In this document: positions 45,237-55,303 of the stretch, one piece after another
How the letters are laid out: the number at the start of each line of letters is the position of its first letter
How positions within the stretch are numbered: position 1 is the first letter of the stretch
Source of the DNA: Candidatus Marinarcus aquaticus
GTDB taxonomy: Bacteria; Campylobacterota; Campylobacteria; Campylobacterales; Arcobacteraceae
DNA: 64,000 bases
Reading direction: 5' to 3'
NCBI RefSeq assembly: GCF_004116335.1
Contig: NZ_PDKN01000004.1
Coordinates: forward strand, 1-64,000
Program-made: the position numbers and the translations under genes
The notes under the pieces: model-generated
Told to the model about the DNA's origin: nothing
Databases searched by the model: none
What the model saw: the letters and a program-made list of their open reading frames with translations, nothing else

Positions 45237-46838
45237 AAAAGTATTGGTCTCTTTAACCAATGCTTTGGCTATTTCAGAATTTTGTACGATGATGTGTTTA
45301 AGGTGAAGACCATCGAGTTCCTCTTTTTCTGAACATTTAGCCACTTTTACAATGGTTTTAATATTTTTGGTCAAATCATCAATCACTTCACAAATAAGGT
45401 GCAATTTTTCAGGGTTATCAATGGCCACAATAATTGCAGAAGCACGTTTGATTTTCACCGATTCCAAAATATGCTTTTGTACGGCATTTCCAAATAAAAT
45501 TGGCTCGTTGGCATCTTTACCCTCTTCAAAATACTTCATATTGTGCTCAATGATAAAATACTCTTTGCCCTCTTTTTTTAACTCTTTTACAACCTCTTGC
45601 CCTAAATTACCATACCCAAGTACAATGACATGATTCTTCGTGTCTTCATCGACTTGCAAGGCATTGCAGATCATCATGCTGTCTTCAGGGATAATGCTTG
45701 CAGCCATTCGTGAAAGATTCTTTAACACCACAGGGGTTAAAATCATCGAAATCACAATCGTTACAATCAAAATTTGAGAGTGCGTGGGGTTAATTAAATG
45801 GTTGTTTCTGGCAAGTTCTAAAACAGCCAGTGAAAACTCTCCAATTTGCACCAAAGAAACCGCCGTTTTAAAAGCAACTCGTTTGGTGTCATCTATTCGC
45901 ACGATGGTATAAATAATGATGTATTTTACAATGATTAAAATAGGCAATAAAATCAAGATTTTAAAGAAGTGTTCCCCAATCACTGCAAAGTTAATCTGCA
46001 TTCCCACGGTGATAAAGAAAATCCCCAATAAGATATTTCTAAAAGGGGTTAAATCGGCTTCCACTTGATGTTTAAATTTGGTTTCTGCAATCATCATCCC
46101 TGCAACAAAAGCTCCCAGTGAGTGAGAAAAACCAAAATAGTGTGCTAAATATGAAGCCCCAATGGCCACAAACAAAACAGACGCCACAAAAAGTTCATCT
46201 GATTTTGACTTTGCCACATGTTCAAAGAAGGGCTCTAGCAGATATTTTCCACATAAAAAAAGAACCGTAATCAAAGCAAATGCTGCAACGGTAGTATGCA
46301 ATACAATGCTGATAATGTTGTCATGCCCCGATGAAGAGAAAATCGAAATCATTAAAAGAATTGGGATAACCGCAATGTCTTGCATGATTAAAATCCCCAA
46401 TACTCGTCGTCCATACGGTTTATTGATCTCTCTGGTTTCATTAAATGTTTTTAAAACAATAGCCGTTGAGGAGAGAGATAACGCCGCTCCAATGACCATG
46501 GAGGTTCTAAAATCAAGCCCTAATACATAATAACAAATGATATAAACAAAGGCTGTGGTGACGATGATTTGTAAAGAGCCCGTAACAAACACCTCTTTTT
46601 TCATGCGCATCAAAGAGTGAAAGGAGAACTCCAATCCAATGGTGAACATTAAAAAGACCACTCCAAACTCTGCAATCTCTTTTAAGTCATGGTTATTAAC
46701 TGCATCATGCAGACCAAAGAGATAAGCAATAATGGTTCCAGTAATAATGTATCCAATAATTGTGGGTAAATGAAAACGTTTTAATAGTAAATTAACAACA
46801 ATAGCAATGAATGTTGTTGTTACAATGATGCCCAACAT
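45234..46838 (-). CDS. KefB/CPA2-type cation:proton antiporter with TrkA-N domain
   Basis: 534 residues. About 12 membrane helices fill residues 1-385 (GLEFSFHSLMRMKKEVF and the LSSTAIVLKTF stretch are typical of CPA2), and a cytosolic NAD-binding TrkA-N domain (VIVLGYGNLGQEVVKEL) follows to the end. It exchanges K+ or Na+ for protons, probably gated by nucleotide. I place the start at ATG 46838, sharing bases with the helicase stop codon (TGATG). It is last in the long operon from the leuS region. Confidence 0.9.
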   Translation of the reverse strand: MLGIIVTTTFIAIVVNLLLKRFHLPTIIGYIITGTIIAYLFGLHDAVNNHDLKEIAEFGVVFLMFTIGLEFSFHSLMRMKKEVFVTGSLQIIVTTAFVYIICYYVLGLDFRTSMVIGAALSLSSTAIVLKTFNETREINKPYGRRVLGILIMQDIAVIPILLMISIFSSSGHDNIISIVLHTTVAAFALITVLFLCGKYLLEPFFEHVAKSKSDELFVASVLFVAIGASYLAHYFGFSHSLGAFVAGMMIAETKFKHQVEADLTPFRNILLGIFFITVGMQINFAVIGEHFFKILILLPILIIVKYIIIYTIVRIDDTKRVAFKTAVSLVQIGEFSLAVLELARNNHLINPTHSQILIVTIVISMILTPVVLKNLSRMAASIIPEDSMMICNALQVDEDTKNHVIVLGYGNLGQEVVKELKKEGKEYFIIEHNMKYFEEGKDANEPILFGNAVQKHILESVKIKRASAIIVAIDNPEKLHLICEVIDDLTKNIKTIVKVAKCSEKEELDGLHLKHIIVQNSEIAKALVKETNTF

Positions 46839-48961
46839 CAAAATCCTTTCGTAAATTTATAATGCATCTGTTTGTATCCCTCTTTTCGTTTACTGAATGC
46901 AGAATTGAGCATTGCATTTTGAGAATCTAAAAAATCAATGGCCAAACACTCTTGACCGTCTCGCCCGATTCTACCCAAATATTGTATAAGTCTACCATAA
47001 TATGAGATGGGCGTTGCAAAAATAATCGTGTTTAAATGAGGGAAGTCTATACCTTCTCCAAAAAAAGAAGTGGTGGCTAAAATGAGTTGATTCGATTTTA
47101 CTGCATCCATGTTCTCTTGTTGCTCTTTTTTACTTAAATTCCCGTGCACGCTTAAGTAAGTCACTTGGTGTTCATCTAAGAGTTTTTCCAACTCACTGAT
47201 GTGTTCAAGTCGGTCTGTTAAGACCAAAATGGAGCGCTCTTGATGCGCTTTAATTACTTGCACAATTTGAAGATTTCTCTCTTTATTCAGGCACAACTCT
47301 GTGATGATATTGGAGTAGTTGTCTAAGTTTGATTGAAAGGCAGTTCGCACCACTTCCACACGATTTAAAAAACTTTTTTTGGGTTTAAACTCATACGCCA
47401 CATCGCCCAGTTGTTGAAACAAAATAGGTTCCAAACCATCTTTTCTTTTGGGTGTAGCACTCAACCCTAAGATGTATTTTCCTTTAAAAGTTTTAATGAT
47501 TTGCTCGAAAGTAACTGCTGGGATATGGTGGCACTCATCGACAATCACAAACGAGTAGTTTTCTATGATTTCAGGTGCATTTTTCAAACTCTGCATGGTT
47601 GCCACGTCCAACACGCCATTGAGTCTGTTTTTTCCTTTTCCCAAATATCCTATCTCTTTTTTTGGCATGCCAAAGTACTCTTTAAAACGATCCATCCATT
47701 GATTTAATAGCATATTTTTATTCACCACAATCAAAGTCTTGCTTGCACGTTTTTCAATCATGGCTGCACCTATGAGTGTTTTTCCAAACCCTGGAGGTGC
47801 CACACAAATAGAGCAATCATAATTTAAAATGGCTGCTATGGCCTCCTCTTGCTCCTCTCTTAACGTGTACAAAATAGGAGGAAAATGGTGGGCTTCAAAG
47901 AAACGTCGGTCATCCACTTCATAACTCACACCGTGTTGGTTAAAATACTCAATGAGTGTTTGAAACAATCCTCGTGGAAGTTTTAAAAAATTCTTCTCCT
48001 CTTCAAAAGATTTAATCACACGAGGGGTGTTATACAAAGGTCGTCGAAGCCGAAGTAGCACTTGAACTTGTGGGTTATCAAACATCGCAAAGGATTTAAG
48101 CTTATTTAAAAAACTTTTAGAGAGATGTTTGGTATTGATATAGATAAAGTCATTTAAAAAAAGTTTCAAACCAAACGTGGGAAACTCCACATCCAAGTCT
48201 TCAAGTGCTTTTGGTTTTAACGCCTCTTCACTGGTTAAATGCTCAATTTCAATTCGTGAAAGTCGTTTGAGTTGTTGCAAGTATTGCCATTGATGTTCTA
48301 AGACTTTCATGGTCTTTACATCCAAGAAGATGGTTTTATGATGCTGTCGATGTTTTAAATGAAGTGGTAGAGGCAAAGCATCGCCCAAATTAGACGCATT
48401 GATAAATTCTTGTGAGGGGTAAATCTTAGCGCCCACATGCGCTTGTCGTAAAATCTTCTCAGCTAAAGCTCTGGCTCGTTTTGCTTCAATAGACGTACTG
48501 AAAAAAATCCACGCATGAATATCGGCATTGGCATTGCACTCAAAAGCTGCTTGAATATGCAAATGCTGTAATACTTTTTGCACTTTTGAGACATCTTGTT
48601 GTAAAAGTTGCAACACTACATAGGTGCAATTGTTTTCTGAAGTAATGGGATAGGTTGCTAACTCCTCTAACCCTCGTAAATGTTTCTCTATCATCTCGTT
48701 GGTTAAGGGCAGATAGTCTTCTCCTTTAAAGGTTTGTGTGACAGGAAAGTAATTCTGTTTGCTGCCATCTTGACTGATCCATTTACGAGCAAAAATAGTG
48801 GGATTTGATATAAACAGAGCTTTAAAAAGTTCTATTTTCTCTTCTTTGGAAAGCTCTTTTTTAGTATGAAAATTGAGTTGTTGCTCTAATGCTGCAATTT
48901 CATTTTCTATGGCCTCTTTTTGTGCATGAAGCTCGCTAAGACGCCGTTTTAACTCATTCAT
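46838..48961 (-). CDS. Primase-like (TOTE-AEP-like) / superfamily 2 helicase fusion
   Basis: 707 residues. N-terminal coiled coil (about 1-32), then a region (about 45-235) that resembles the archaeo-eukaryotic primase domain of TOTE-type conflict proteins: DIHAWIFFST, then ALPLPLHLKHRQHHKTIFLD. The usual acidic DxD strand seems to be replaced (YVVLQLLQQD), so primase activity may be lost. Residues about 375-700 are a helicase: GFGKT, DECHH, LSATPKRKDG, QYLGRIGRDG. The DNA or RNA target is not known. It sits between bactofilin (6 bases) and the antiporter, in a housekeeping operon. Confidence 0.78.
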   Translation of the reverse strand: MNELKRRLSELHAQKEAIENEIAALEQQLNFHTKKELSKEEKIELFKALFISNPTIFARKWISQDGSKQNYFPVTQTFKGEDYLPLTNEMIEKHLRGLEELATYPITSENNCTYVVLQLLQQDVSKVQKVLQHLHIQAAFECNANADIHAWIFFSTSIEAKRARALAEKILRQAHVGAKIYPSQEFINASNLGDALPLPLHLKHRQHHKTIFLDVKTMKVLEHQWQYLQQLKRLSRIEIEHLTSEEALKPKALEDLDVEFPTFGLKLFLNDFIYINTKHLSKSFLNKLKSFAMFDNPQVQVLLRLRRPLYNTPRVIKSFEEEKNFLKLPRGLFQTLIEYFNQHGVSYEVDDRRFFEAHHFPPILYTLREEQEEAIAAILNYDCSICVAPPGFGKTLIGAAMIEKRASKTLIVVNKNMLLNQWMDRFKEYFGMPKKEIGYLGKGKNRLNGVLDVATMQSLKNAPEIIENYSFVIVDECHHIPAVTFEQIIKTFKGKYILGLSATPKRKDGLEPILFQQLGDVAYEFKPKKSFLNRVEVVRTAFQSNLDNYSNIITELCLNKERNLQIVQVIKAHQERSILVLTDRLEHISELEKLLDEHQVTYLSVHGNLSKKEQQENMDAVKSNQLILATTSFFGEGIDFPHLNTIIFATPISYYGRLIQYLGRIGRDGQECLAIDFLDSQNAMLNSAFSKRKEGYKQMHYKFTKGF

Positions 48962-48967
48962 AAAGGA

Positions 48968-49387
48968 TTATTGGTTGTTTGGGATTCTGCTTTTTATACT
49001 CTCTTGTAAATGAGCATACCGACTGCTGAGTGTGTAATTCTTCACTTTTCCTTGACCTTCAAAAAGACCTTTTGGTTCAATGGTCAAATGACGATATTTT
49101 AAATCTCCTCTTACTTTTCCATTGGCTAAGATTTCAATTTCATCGCAATCAATTTTACCATCGACATAACCATTCACAGAGAGATTTTCTGCTTCAATTT
49201 TACCGTAGAATTCTCCGGTTTTTCCAATAATCACATATTTGGCCATGGTAATCACCCCCTCAAATTTACCATCAATGTGAATGGTACCTTTAGTGGTCAA
49301 GCCCCCAATTAAATGGGTACCTTGTGGGATTACTGTTGCTCCAATTTGTTCTTGTGACCGTTTATCATTGCCACTAAAGATTCCCAT
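48968..49387 (-). CDS. ccmA: Bactofilin, CcmA-like cytoskeletal protein
   Basis: 139 residues. A right-handed beta-helix core (about 20-110) of repeated short strands (GKFEGVITMAKYVIIGKTGEFYGKIEAE) is flanked by flexible ends. In Helicobacter, CcmA with the Csd peptidases sets helical cell shape. It begins inside the M23 peptidase gene (58-base overlap) with a strong AGGAG site, so the two are coupled. Confidence 0.92.
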   Translation of the reverse strand: MGIFSGNDKRSQEQIGATVIPQGTHLIGGLTTKGTIHIDGKFEGVITMAKYVIIGKTGEFYGKIEAENLSVNGYVDGKIDCDEIEILANGKVRGDLKYRHLTIEPKGLFEGQGKVKNYTLSSRYAHLQESIKSRIPNNQ

Positions 49388-50235
49388 TCTACTCTCCTTT
49401 GTTGTTGAAAGATGTTTTCATAGTTTTTAATGTTCCACTTAATAAAATGCCAAGGGTTTAAAATCTTCGTTGCATACTTAATTTCATAGTGCAAGTGTGG
49501 CCCTGTACTTCGTCCACTGTTTCCACTTAAACCAATGATTTGCCCCTTCCGTATTACATCTCCCACTTTTACTTTGGTTCGATTTAAGTGTGCATACACT
49601 GTCTCAAAACCGTAATTGTGTAAAACCATGACCACTTTTCCAAAACCACCTCGGTCTCGATTTTGTACATATTTTACGACTCCATCGGCTGTTGCATGTA
49701 CGGGTGTTCTCATTTTAGCACGTAAATCGATCCCACGGTGGAATTTTTTGGTTTTAGTCACAGGGTGAATTCGGTACCCGTAACTGGCTGTAACATGAAA
49801 ATCTGTTAAAGGGCTTCCACTTGGAATGATTTGCAACATAAAGGTCTTTTGCTTCATGTCCATTCGTGCTAAAGTGGCTCTTTGAATGAGTGTGGCTGTG
49901 TCATCCCCTTTGATACCAATGAGTTCTTCAATATCATCCAGTTTCGAACCCAACTCATCGATGTCTTTGATTTTATCTTTAATCTGCATTGAGTACATCG
50001 AGTTTTGAGCTTTAAGTTTATTCTCTCGCTCTTCTAAGATTTTGATTTTTTGTTCTTTTTCTTGTTTAATTTCGTCAATATCATCTTTGAGTGTTGAAAT
50101 AAACCAAAAAGAACCTCCCAAAATCAAAAGAATTAAAGGAATGAGGATTTTGACACTCTTTTTTATAAACTGATGGACATTATAGGATTTGGTTCCATTA
50201 ATATCCGATACGGTAATAATCAATCTGTTTTTCAT
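49330..50235 (-). CDS. M23-family peptidoglycan endopeptidase, Csd1-like
   Basis: 301 residues. An N-terminal membrane anchor (about 27-48), a coiled coil (about 50-95) and a LytM domain with the zinc ligands in HRGIDL and GPHLHYEI, plus YAHL. It cuts peptide cross-links of peptidoglycan in the periplasm. Next to bactofilin, as csd1-ccmA in Helicobacter, so a cell-shape role is likely. The last 58 bases also encode the start of ccmA. Confidence 0.9.
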   Translation of the reverse strand: MKNRLIITVSDINGTKSYNVHQFIKKSVKILIPLILLILGGSFWFISTLKDDIDEIKQEKEQKIKILEERENKLKAQNSMYSMQIKDKIKDIDELGSKLDDIEELIGIKGDDTATLIQRATLARMDMKQKTFMLQIIPSGSPLTDFHVTASYGYRIHPVTKTKKFHRGIDLRAKMRTPVHATADGVVKYVQNRDRGGFGKVVMVLHNYGFETVYAHLNRTKVKVGDVIRKGQIIGLSGNSGRSTGPHLHYEIKYATKILNPWHFIKWNIKNYENIFQQQRRVEWESLVAMINGHKNKLEQQ

Positions 50236-50238
50236 AGG

Positions 50239-51354
50239 TTACATCATCTTCAAAAATTTTTCTACAACAGTAAAAGAGCCAAACACCAAATAATTTTTCC
50301 CTTTTTCAACGCCTTTGAAATCACTGGCTTTAAGCCCAAGTTCACTGCACACTCTTTGGAGTGCCTCTTTTTTTAAGACCCGTTTATCTTCTACTTCAAT
50401 GATTTCAATGCTTTCTATAATTGGTTTTAAAAGCATCAATACGCCTTTATAGTCTTTATCTTCAAAACTGTTATAGACCAAAGTTACTTTCTCACCTTTG
50501 TCTTCAAACTCTTTAGCAATAGCTTTGGCTGCAAGAGGGTTATGCCCTACATCAATGGTGATATCTGAAGCAATTTTTTGACATCGTCCAAAGAGTTGTA
50601 TGTTTTGGAATTTCTCTAAATCTACTGGGATATTCATGTACTCTAAGGCTGAAATAACAAGGTTCAAATTCTCATGTAAATATGAAGGTAAGCCTTTGAT
50701 TGAACTCGTGTCATACTCTTTGGCTTTTTCGTAGTTATAACAAGAAGCAATATCATAGACCTCTTCATGAGCTTGTTTATTGACAATCATTTTATTGTCA
50801 CAGGCACGCATTTTAGTGCTTGCAATTTCAGCAATGGTGTTGCCTAAAAAACTTTGGTGGTCTAAATCAATCGCGGTAATCAAACTTAAATCATTAATCA
50901 CCACATTGGTGGCATCAAACTCTCCTCCTAAACCTGCTTCTAAGACAAGATAGTCCAAGTGAGAGCTTAACAACAATGCCATTAATGTGGTGTACTCAAA
51001 GTAAGTCAGTTTTTCAATTAAATCATCCGGCAGAATATCTTGCAGTTTTTTGTGTGCTTGTTCGAGTGTTTCATCATTGGCATCCTCTCCATTGATCCAG
51101 ATGCGTTCATTAAATTTAATGATATGTGGTGAAGAGTAGTGCATGGTGGTGTATCGACTTTGGTGTAAATACGAGGCTAAAAATCGTCCCGTACTGCCTT
51201 TTCCATTTGTGCCCACAATATGAATGACATAGGGAAGTTTTACATATAGACGTAAAAACTCCCATGCCATTTTAATGGTATTAAAATCAATCTTATCATA
51301 ATAGAGCGTTTTGTGCTCTAAAAATCCTTCTAATGAGTGTTTACTGTTTTGCAT
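50239..51354 (-). CDS. folC: Folylpolyglutamate / dihydrofolate synthase
   Basis: About 371 residues. The ATP-binding loop VGTNGKGSTG and the Mur-ligase fold identify FolC, which adds glutamate to folates and, in many bacteria, also makes dihydrofolate from dihydropteroate. I place the start at ATG 51354; a TTG at 51384 in the same frame overlaps lptE further. It ends 3 bases before the M23 gene. Confidence 0.9.
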   Translation of the reverse strand: MQNSKHSLEGFLEHKTLYYDKIDFNTIKMAWEFLRLYVKLPYVIHIVGTNGKGSTGRFLASYLHQSRYTTMHYSSPHIIKFNERIWINGEDANDETLEQAHKKLQDILPDDLIEKLTYFEYTTLMALLLSSHLDYLVLEAGLGGEFDATNVVINDLSLITAIDLDHQSFLGNTIAEIASTKMRACDNKMIVNKQAHEEVYDIASCYNYEKAKEYDTSSIKGLPSYLHENLNLVISALEYMNIPVDLEKFQNIQLFGRCQKIASDITIDVGHNPLAAKAIAKEFEDKGEKVTLVYNSFEDKDYKGVLMLLKPIIESIEIIEVEDKRVLKKEALQRVCSELGLKASDFKGVEKGKNYLVFGSFTVVEKFLKMM

Positions 51355-51874
51355 CGCTTGATGGTTCTTTTCTAAAAGAGTCAATCGCCACTTTAGAGAT
51401 AACCTCTTCTAAAGCTTTACTTGATGCGTTTCGAATTGCTTCAAACCGTTTTGCTTCTGAAATTTCATTGTCCCCATCGACACTGAAGTCATAACGTCCT
51501 GTAACGTTAAAGCTTCCTTTTCCTTCAGGACCGTCATACTTTACATTAATCGTAACATTGGCTCGATAGAGTTTCTCATACCCAATCTCATCGTATTGCA
51601 ACGTTGACATTGATACAGAAGCCAGTCGTAAAAAGACAAGTGTGTCTGCTAACTCTCTGTCATGAACCAATGTAGCACCAAATCGGCTTACTAAAATCTC
51701 ACTCATCGAGTCTTTGATAATAACAGAGTTTTTAGGGTCCTCCAAGCTTACATACATATCCACAAAGACTTTCCCTTTGATTCGCTCTTTTGCGTAATGC
51801 GATGAAGGTTTATACCCACACCCTACTAAAAACAGCACTGCTAAAACAGCCAATAACCCTCTGTTAAATCTCAT
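51341..51874 (-). CDS. lptE: LPS-assembly lipoprotein LptE
   Basis: 177 residues. Lipobox LVGC with the acylated Cys at 19, then a mixed alpha/beta domain (VFVDMYVSLEDPKNSVIIKD) typical of LptE, the plug of the LptD channel in the outer membrane. The position between leuS and folC is the usual one in this phylum and supports the call. Overlaps folC by 14 bases. Confidence 0.82.
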   Translation of the reverse strand: MRFNRGLLAVLAVLFLVGCGYKPSSHYAKERIKGKVFVDMYVSLEDPKNSVIIKDSMSEILVSRFGATLVHDRELADTLVFLRLASVSMSTLQYDEIGYEKLYRANVTINVKYDGPEGKGSFNVTGRYDFSVDGDNEISEAKRFEAIRNASSKALEEVISKVAIDSFRKEPSSDAKQ

Positions 51875-51876
51875 AC

Positions 51877-54345
51877 TTACCCTTTTATAACTAAGTTCAC
51901 CAATTTATTTGGTACTAAAATCTCTTTGATTAACTCTTTACCTTCAAGGTGTTTCACCGCTGTCTCTTTTGCTAAAGCTAAAATCTCCTCTTTACTCGCA
52001 TCAGGACTGACGACGATTTCACACCGTTTTTTTCCATTAATAGTAACAGCCAATTCAATGCTGTCAAGCGTAAAGACCTCTTCTTTGATTGGCAGTGGCT
52101 TATCAAAATTGAGTCGCTCAAACAACTTCTCTGAAAGCTCCCAACAAAGATGAGGGATGATTGGCTCTAAAATATTGGTTAAGATATAATACCCTTCAGC
52201 CCAAAGGAGTGGGTTCTTTTGTGCTTGAAGTGCATTCATCGCTTCCATAGATGAGGCGATCAACGTATTAAATGCAAACGTTTTATTGAACACTTCATTT
52301 GATTTTTTCAGTGCTTCATAAACTTTTTTCCGCGCCTCTTTTTCCTCTTTATCTAAAGCATCATGATTGATGCTCTCTATTTGTTCGATATTTTCAAAAT
52401 CAACCAAAGAAGAACGCTCTGCAAATCTTTTAATAAATCTAAACGCACCCTCAACCGCACTGTCATTCCACTCTAACTCTTTGGTCGGAGGAGCAGCAAA
52501 CATCATAAACAATCGCGCGGTATCTGCACCATATTGCTCAATGATTTTATCAGGGTCAACCACATTTCCTTTTGATTTGGACATTTTAGCCCCGTCTTTT
52601 AACACCATCCCTTGGGTTAAAAGCTTTTTAAAAGGCTCTTTAGAGTTGGTGTACCCTAATGCATTGAGTGCTTTGGTGAAGAATCGTGCATACAACAGGT
52701 GTAAAATGGCGTGTTCAATTCCACCGATGTATTGATCCACATCCATCCAATAATTCGAGTCACTCTTGCTCACACCCTCTTTGTTCCACACTTTTGGATT
52801 GGTTGCGTATCGTAAGAAATACCAGCTTGATTGTACAAACGTATCCAACGTATCGGTCTCTCTGATGGCGTCTTTCCCACATTTTGGACACTTACAGTGT
52901 TTCCATGTTGGGTGAGAATCCAAAGGATTTCCGCTTCCTGTGATTTCTACATCTTCAGGTAGTACAATGGGAAGGTTTTCAATCTTTTCAGGCACCAATC
53001 CACAATCATCGCAATGAACAAATGGAATAGGTGCTCCCCAATATCGTTGTCGTGAAACACCCCAATCTCTTAATTTATAATTGATTTGTTTCTTACCAAA
53101 TGAGTTTTTCTCAAAGTGATAGATAATCGCTTTTTTCGCTTCATTGCTTTTTAATCCAGTGAAGGTTTCACTCTCAATTAACACACCGGGTTCAGTAAAA
53201 GCCTCTTTATACAACGGCACTTCTGAACCATCTGATTTTGCAATAACCTGTTTAATCGGTAAATCATACTCACGTGCAAACTCATAGTCTCGTTGGTCAT
53301 GCGCAGGCACACACATCACTGCACCTCCTCCGTATGAACCTAACACAAAGTTCGCCACCCATACAGGGATTTTCTCATCGGTTAAAGGATGAAGCACATC
53401 AATCTCTAAACTCACTCCCTCTTTAGGCATCGTTGCTCTGTCTCTTTCAGAGTGTTTGAGCATGTTTTTGATTTTCTCTGTTTTGTACTCATCTAATAAA
53501 TTGTTCTCTAACATGTACTCCACAATAGGATGTTCAGGCGCAATGGCTGAATACGTTACCCCATAAATGGTATCGGGTCGAGTGGTGAAAACTTTATATA
53601 AATTAAAGTTTTTATCCAATTTATATCGTGAATCCAGTGTTAAATTAAACGTAAACTCTAACCCTTCACTTCGTCCAATCCAGTTCTCTTGCATGGTCAA
53701 AACTTGGCTTGGCCAATCGTTTTCTAAGCTTTTTAAATCATCCAAAAGCTCTTGGGCATATTGTGTGATTGCCACGTAGTATCCGGGCATCTCTTTTTGC
53801 TCAATTTCATTACCGCATCGCCAACAACATCCATCTTCTACTTGTTCGTTGGCTAAAACCGTATGACAATCTTCACACCAGTTTACTGTTGTTGAGTGTC
53901 GGTAGAGTAACCCTTGTTCAAACATTTTAATGATGAACTCTTGTTCCCATTTGGTATACAATTCATCGCTTGTAGCAAACTCTCGTGTTTTTGAAAAAGA
54001 CAACCCTAACGAGTTGAGCTCTTTTCTCATATAATCGATGTTTTCATACGTCCATTTTTTAGGGTGCAGTTTGTGTTTAATAGCGGCATTCTCTGCTGGC
54101 ATTCCAAAACTGTCCCACCCAATTGGGTGCAATACATTGTAATCTGCTTTTCGATAATAACGTGCAAACGCATCACCCAAACAGTAGTTTCGAACATGTC
54201 CCATATGAATTCGTCCACTTGGATACGGGAACATACTTAAAATATATTTTTTCTCTTTATTTTGTTCGTCACTTGGTTCAAAACTGTTGTTTGCATCCCA
54301 ATATGACTGCCATTTATATTCAATATCTTTTGGGCTATAATCCAT
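51877..54345 (-). CDS. leuS: Leucyl-tRNA synthetase
   Basis: 822 residues. Class I signatures [11 protein letters not shown] (HIGH type) and [12 protein letters not shown] are present, along with a CP1 editing domain and zinc-ribbon-like cysteine pairs (CEDC, CCWRC, CKCPKC). Start is the ATG at 54345, one base after the stop of the small membrane protein gene; a TTG 13 codons earlier would overlap that gene. It ends 2 bases before lptE. Confidence 0.98.
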   Translation of the reverse strand: MDYSPKDIEYKWQSYWDANNSFEPSDEQNKEKKYILSMFPYPSGRIHMGHVRNYCLGDAFARYYRKADYNVLHPIGWDSFGMPAENAAIKHKLHPKKWTYENIDYMRKELNSLGLSFSKTREFATSDELYTKWEQEFIIKMFEQGLLYRHSTTVNWCEDCHTVLANEQVEDGCCWRCGNEIEQKEMPGYYVAITQYAQELLDDLKSLENDWPSQVLTMQENWIGRSEGLEFTFNLTLDSRYKLDKNFNLYKVFTTRPDTIYGVTYSAIAPEHPIVEYMLENNLLDEYKTEKIKNMLKHSERDRATMPKEGVSLEIDVLHPLTDEKIPVWVANFVLGSYGGGAVMCVPAHDQRDYEFAREYDLPIKQVIAKSDGSEVPLYKEAFTEPGVLIESETFTGLKSNEAKKAIIYHFEKNSFGKKQINYKLRDWGVSRQRYWGAPIPFVHCDDCGLVPEKIENLPIVLPEDVEITGSGNPLDSHPTWKHCKCPKCGKDAIRETDTLDTFVQSSWYFLRYATNPKVWNKEGVSKSDSNYWMDVDQYIGGIEHAILHLLYARFFTKALNALGYTNSKEPFKKLLTQGMVLKDGAKMSKSKGNVVDPDKIIEQYGADTARLFMMFAAPPTKELEWNDSAVEGAFRFIKRFAERSSLVDFENIEQIESINHDALDKEEKEARKKVYEALKKSNEVFNKTFAFNTLIASSMEAMNALQAQKNPLLWAEGYYILTNILEPIIPHLCWELSEKLFERLNFDKPLPIKEEVFTLDSIELAVTINGKKRCEIVVSPDASKEEILALAKETAVKHLEGKELIKEILVPNKLVNLVIKG

Positions 54346-54346
54346 C

Positions 54347-54691
54347 TTAATACGTGTCCTTCTCTTGGCTCTTTGCGCTTTCAATCAATGCTAATGCTAC
54401 TGAAAAAATATTTGCAACAATCGCACCGATTGCTAAGGCAATCGCCATTCTAATATTGTCTGTAAAAGTTAAAACCATGAATGCTGGAATCAAGTGTAAG
54501 TCTGCTACTAAAGAACTTGCTAAGAGTTCTGCTGCGAGAAGATTTTTTACACCTATTTTTAAAATTGTAGAAATCACATTAACACCTGCTGCTAGAAACA
54601 GTGCAATGGCATTTGGCTCATAGAGGAAACCTGCCGTAGTTGTCAATGACATAAGTGAAAAGAAAATATAGGTTACTTTACCCCAATCCAT
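54347..54691 (-). CDS. Small four-helix membrane protein (DUF6394-like)
   Basis: 114 residues with about four membrane segments (5-24, 26-46, 58-75, 80-105) and a short charged tail. Found next to leuS in related genomes as far as I recall; the DUF name is uncertain and the function unknown. It leads the long run of minus-strand genes to 45.2 kb. Confidence 0.7.
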   Translation of the reverse strand: MDWGKVTYIFFSLMSLTTTAGFLYEPNAIALFLAAGVNVISTILKIGVKNLLAAELLASSLVADLHLIPAFMVLTFTDNIRMAIALAIGAIVANIFSVALALIESAKSQEKDTY

Positions 54692-54762
54692 GTTTGTCCT
54701 TTTATTTGTTGAATGTTGTAATAAAGGCTCTATTTTATCTAAAGATTGGTAAGAAAATGCTT

Positions 54763-55239
54763 TTAGTCTTGGTTTTTATTTCGTAAAGCAACCACCAATT
54801 GGTAAATCAAATAGGTGATGATGAGTTTAAAAAAGAGTTCCACCATCAAAGCAATACTAAAACCTGCTTGCAAATAGTGTATAGGAAAGAGATTATGTAT
54901 CATCATATTAAAGGTTAAGTCATCAGTAATAACAAAATACAGACCCGTAACTCCAAAGAGGAAAAGCCATAAAAGAGTGGTCAAATTCCAGAATATAAAG
55001 TTATAAACACAACCCCAAATAAAGATTGTGAAATACAACCCTGCAAAGAGTTCTTTTGCTACCGTGTCGTCTGTTTTATCAATATACACTGAACCCGTGC
55101 CGATAAATAGGTACTCAAATATGGTGGCAAAGATTTCAAAGATGATAATCCAAAAAATAACCAGTTGCCAGTTTTGAGCGTGGTTTGAAGTGATTTTATC
55201 AAAACCGTGTCGTAATTTTTTCAGTTTACTCATGGTCAT
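54763..55239 (-). CDS. Membrane protein related to the C-terminal half of the next gene
   Basis: 158 residues. SNHAQNWQLVIFWII and the end FFKLIITYLIYQLVVALRNKNQ are close to SSQHSQNWLLALFWIL and LIFKVIIAYLIYQLIISIRQNT of the 477-residue protein upstream, so it matches that protein's membrane domain without the N-terminal domains. Four membrane helices are likely. It could be a stand-alone paralogue or the remnant of a tandem duplication. No known family name is assigned. Ribosome site is poor (ACGGAT). Confidence 0.7.
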   Translation of the reverse strand: MTMSKLKKLRHGFDKITSNHAQNWQLVIFWIIIFEIFATIFEYLFIGTGSVYIDKTDDTVAKELFAGLYFTIFIWGCVYNFIFWNLTTLLWLFLFGVTGLYFVITDDLTFNMMIHNLFPIHYLQAGFSIALMVELFFKLIITYLIYQLVVALRNKNQD

Positions 55240-55303
55240 ATCCGTTTCGTTATATAATAAAAATTATAGCAAATAATAATTTAAATAATCACATTTTTAA
55301 AAA

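Noticed and set aside
46162-46530. 122-codon open frame antisense to the KefB-type gene
   Set aside because: Shadow of the antiporter codons, with no family resemblance or start signal.
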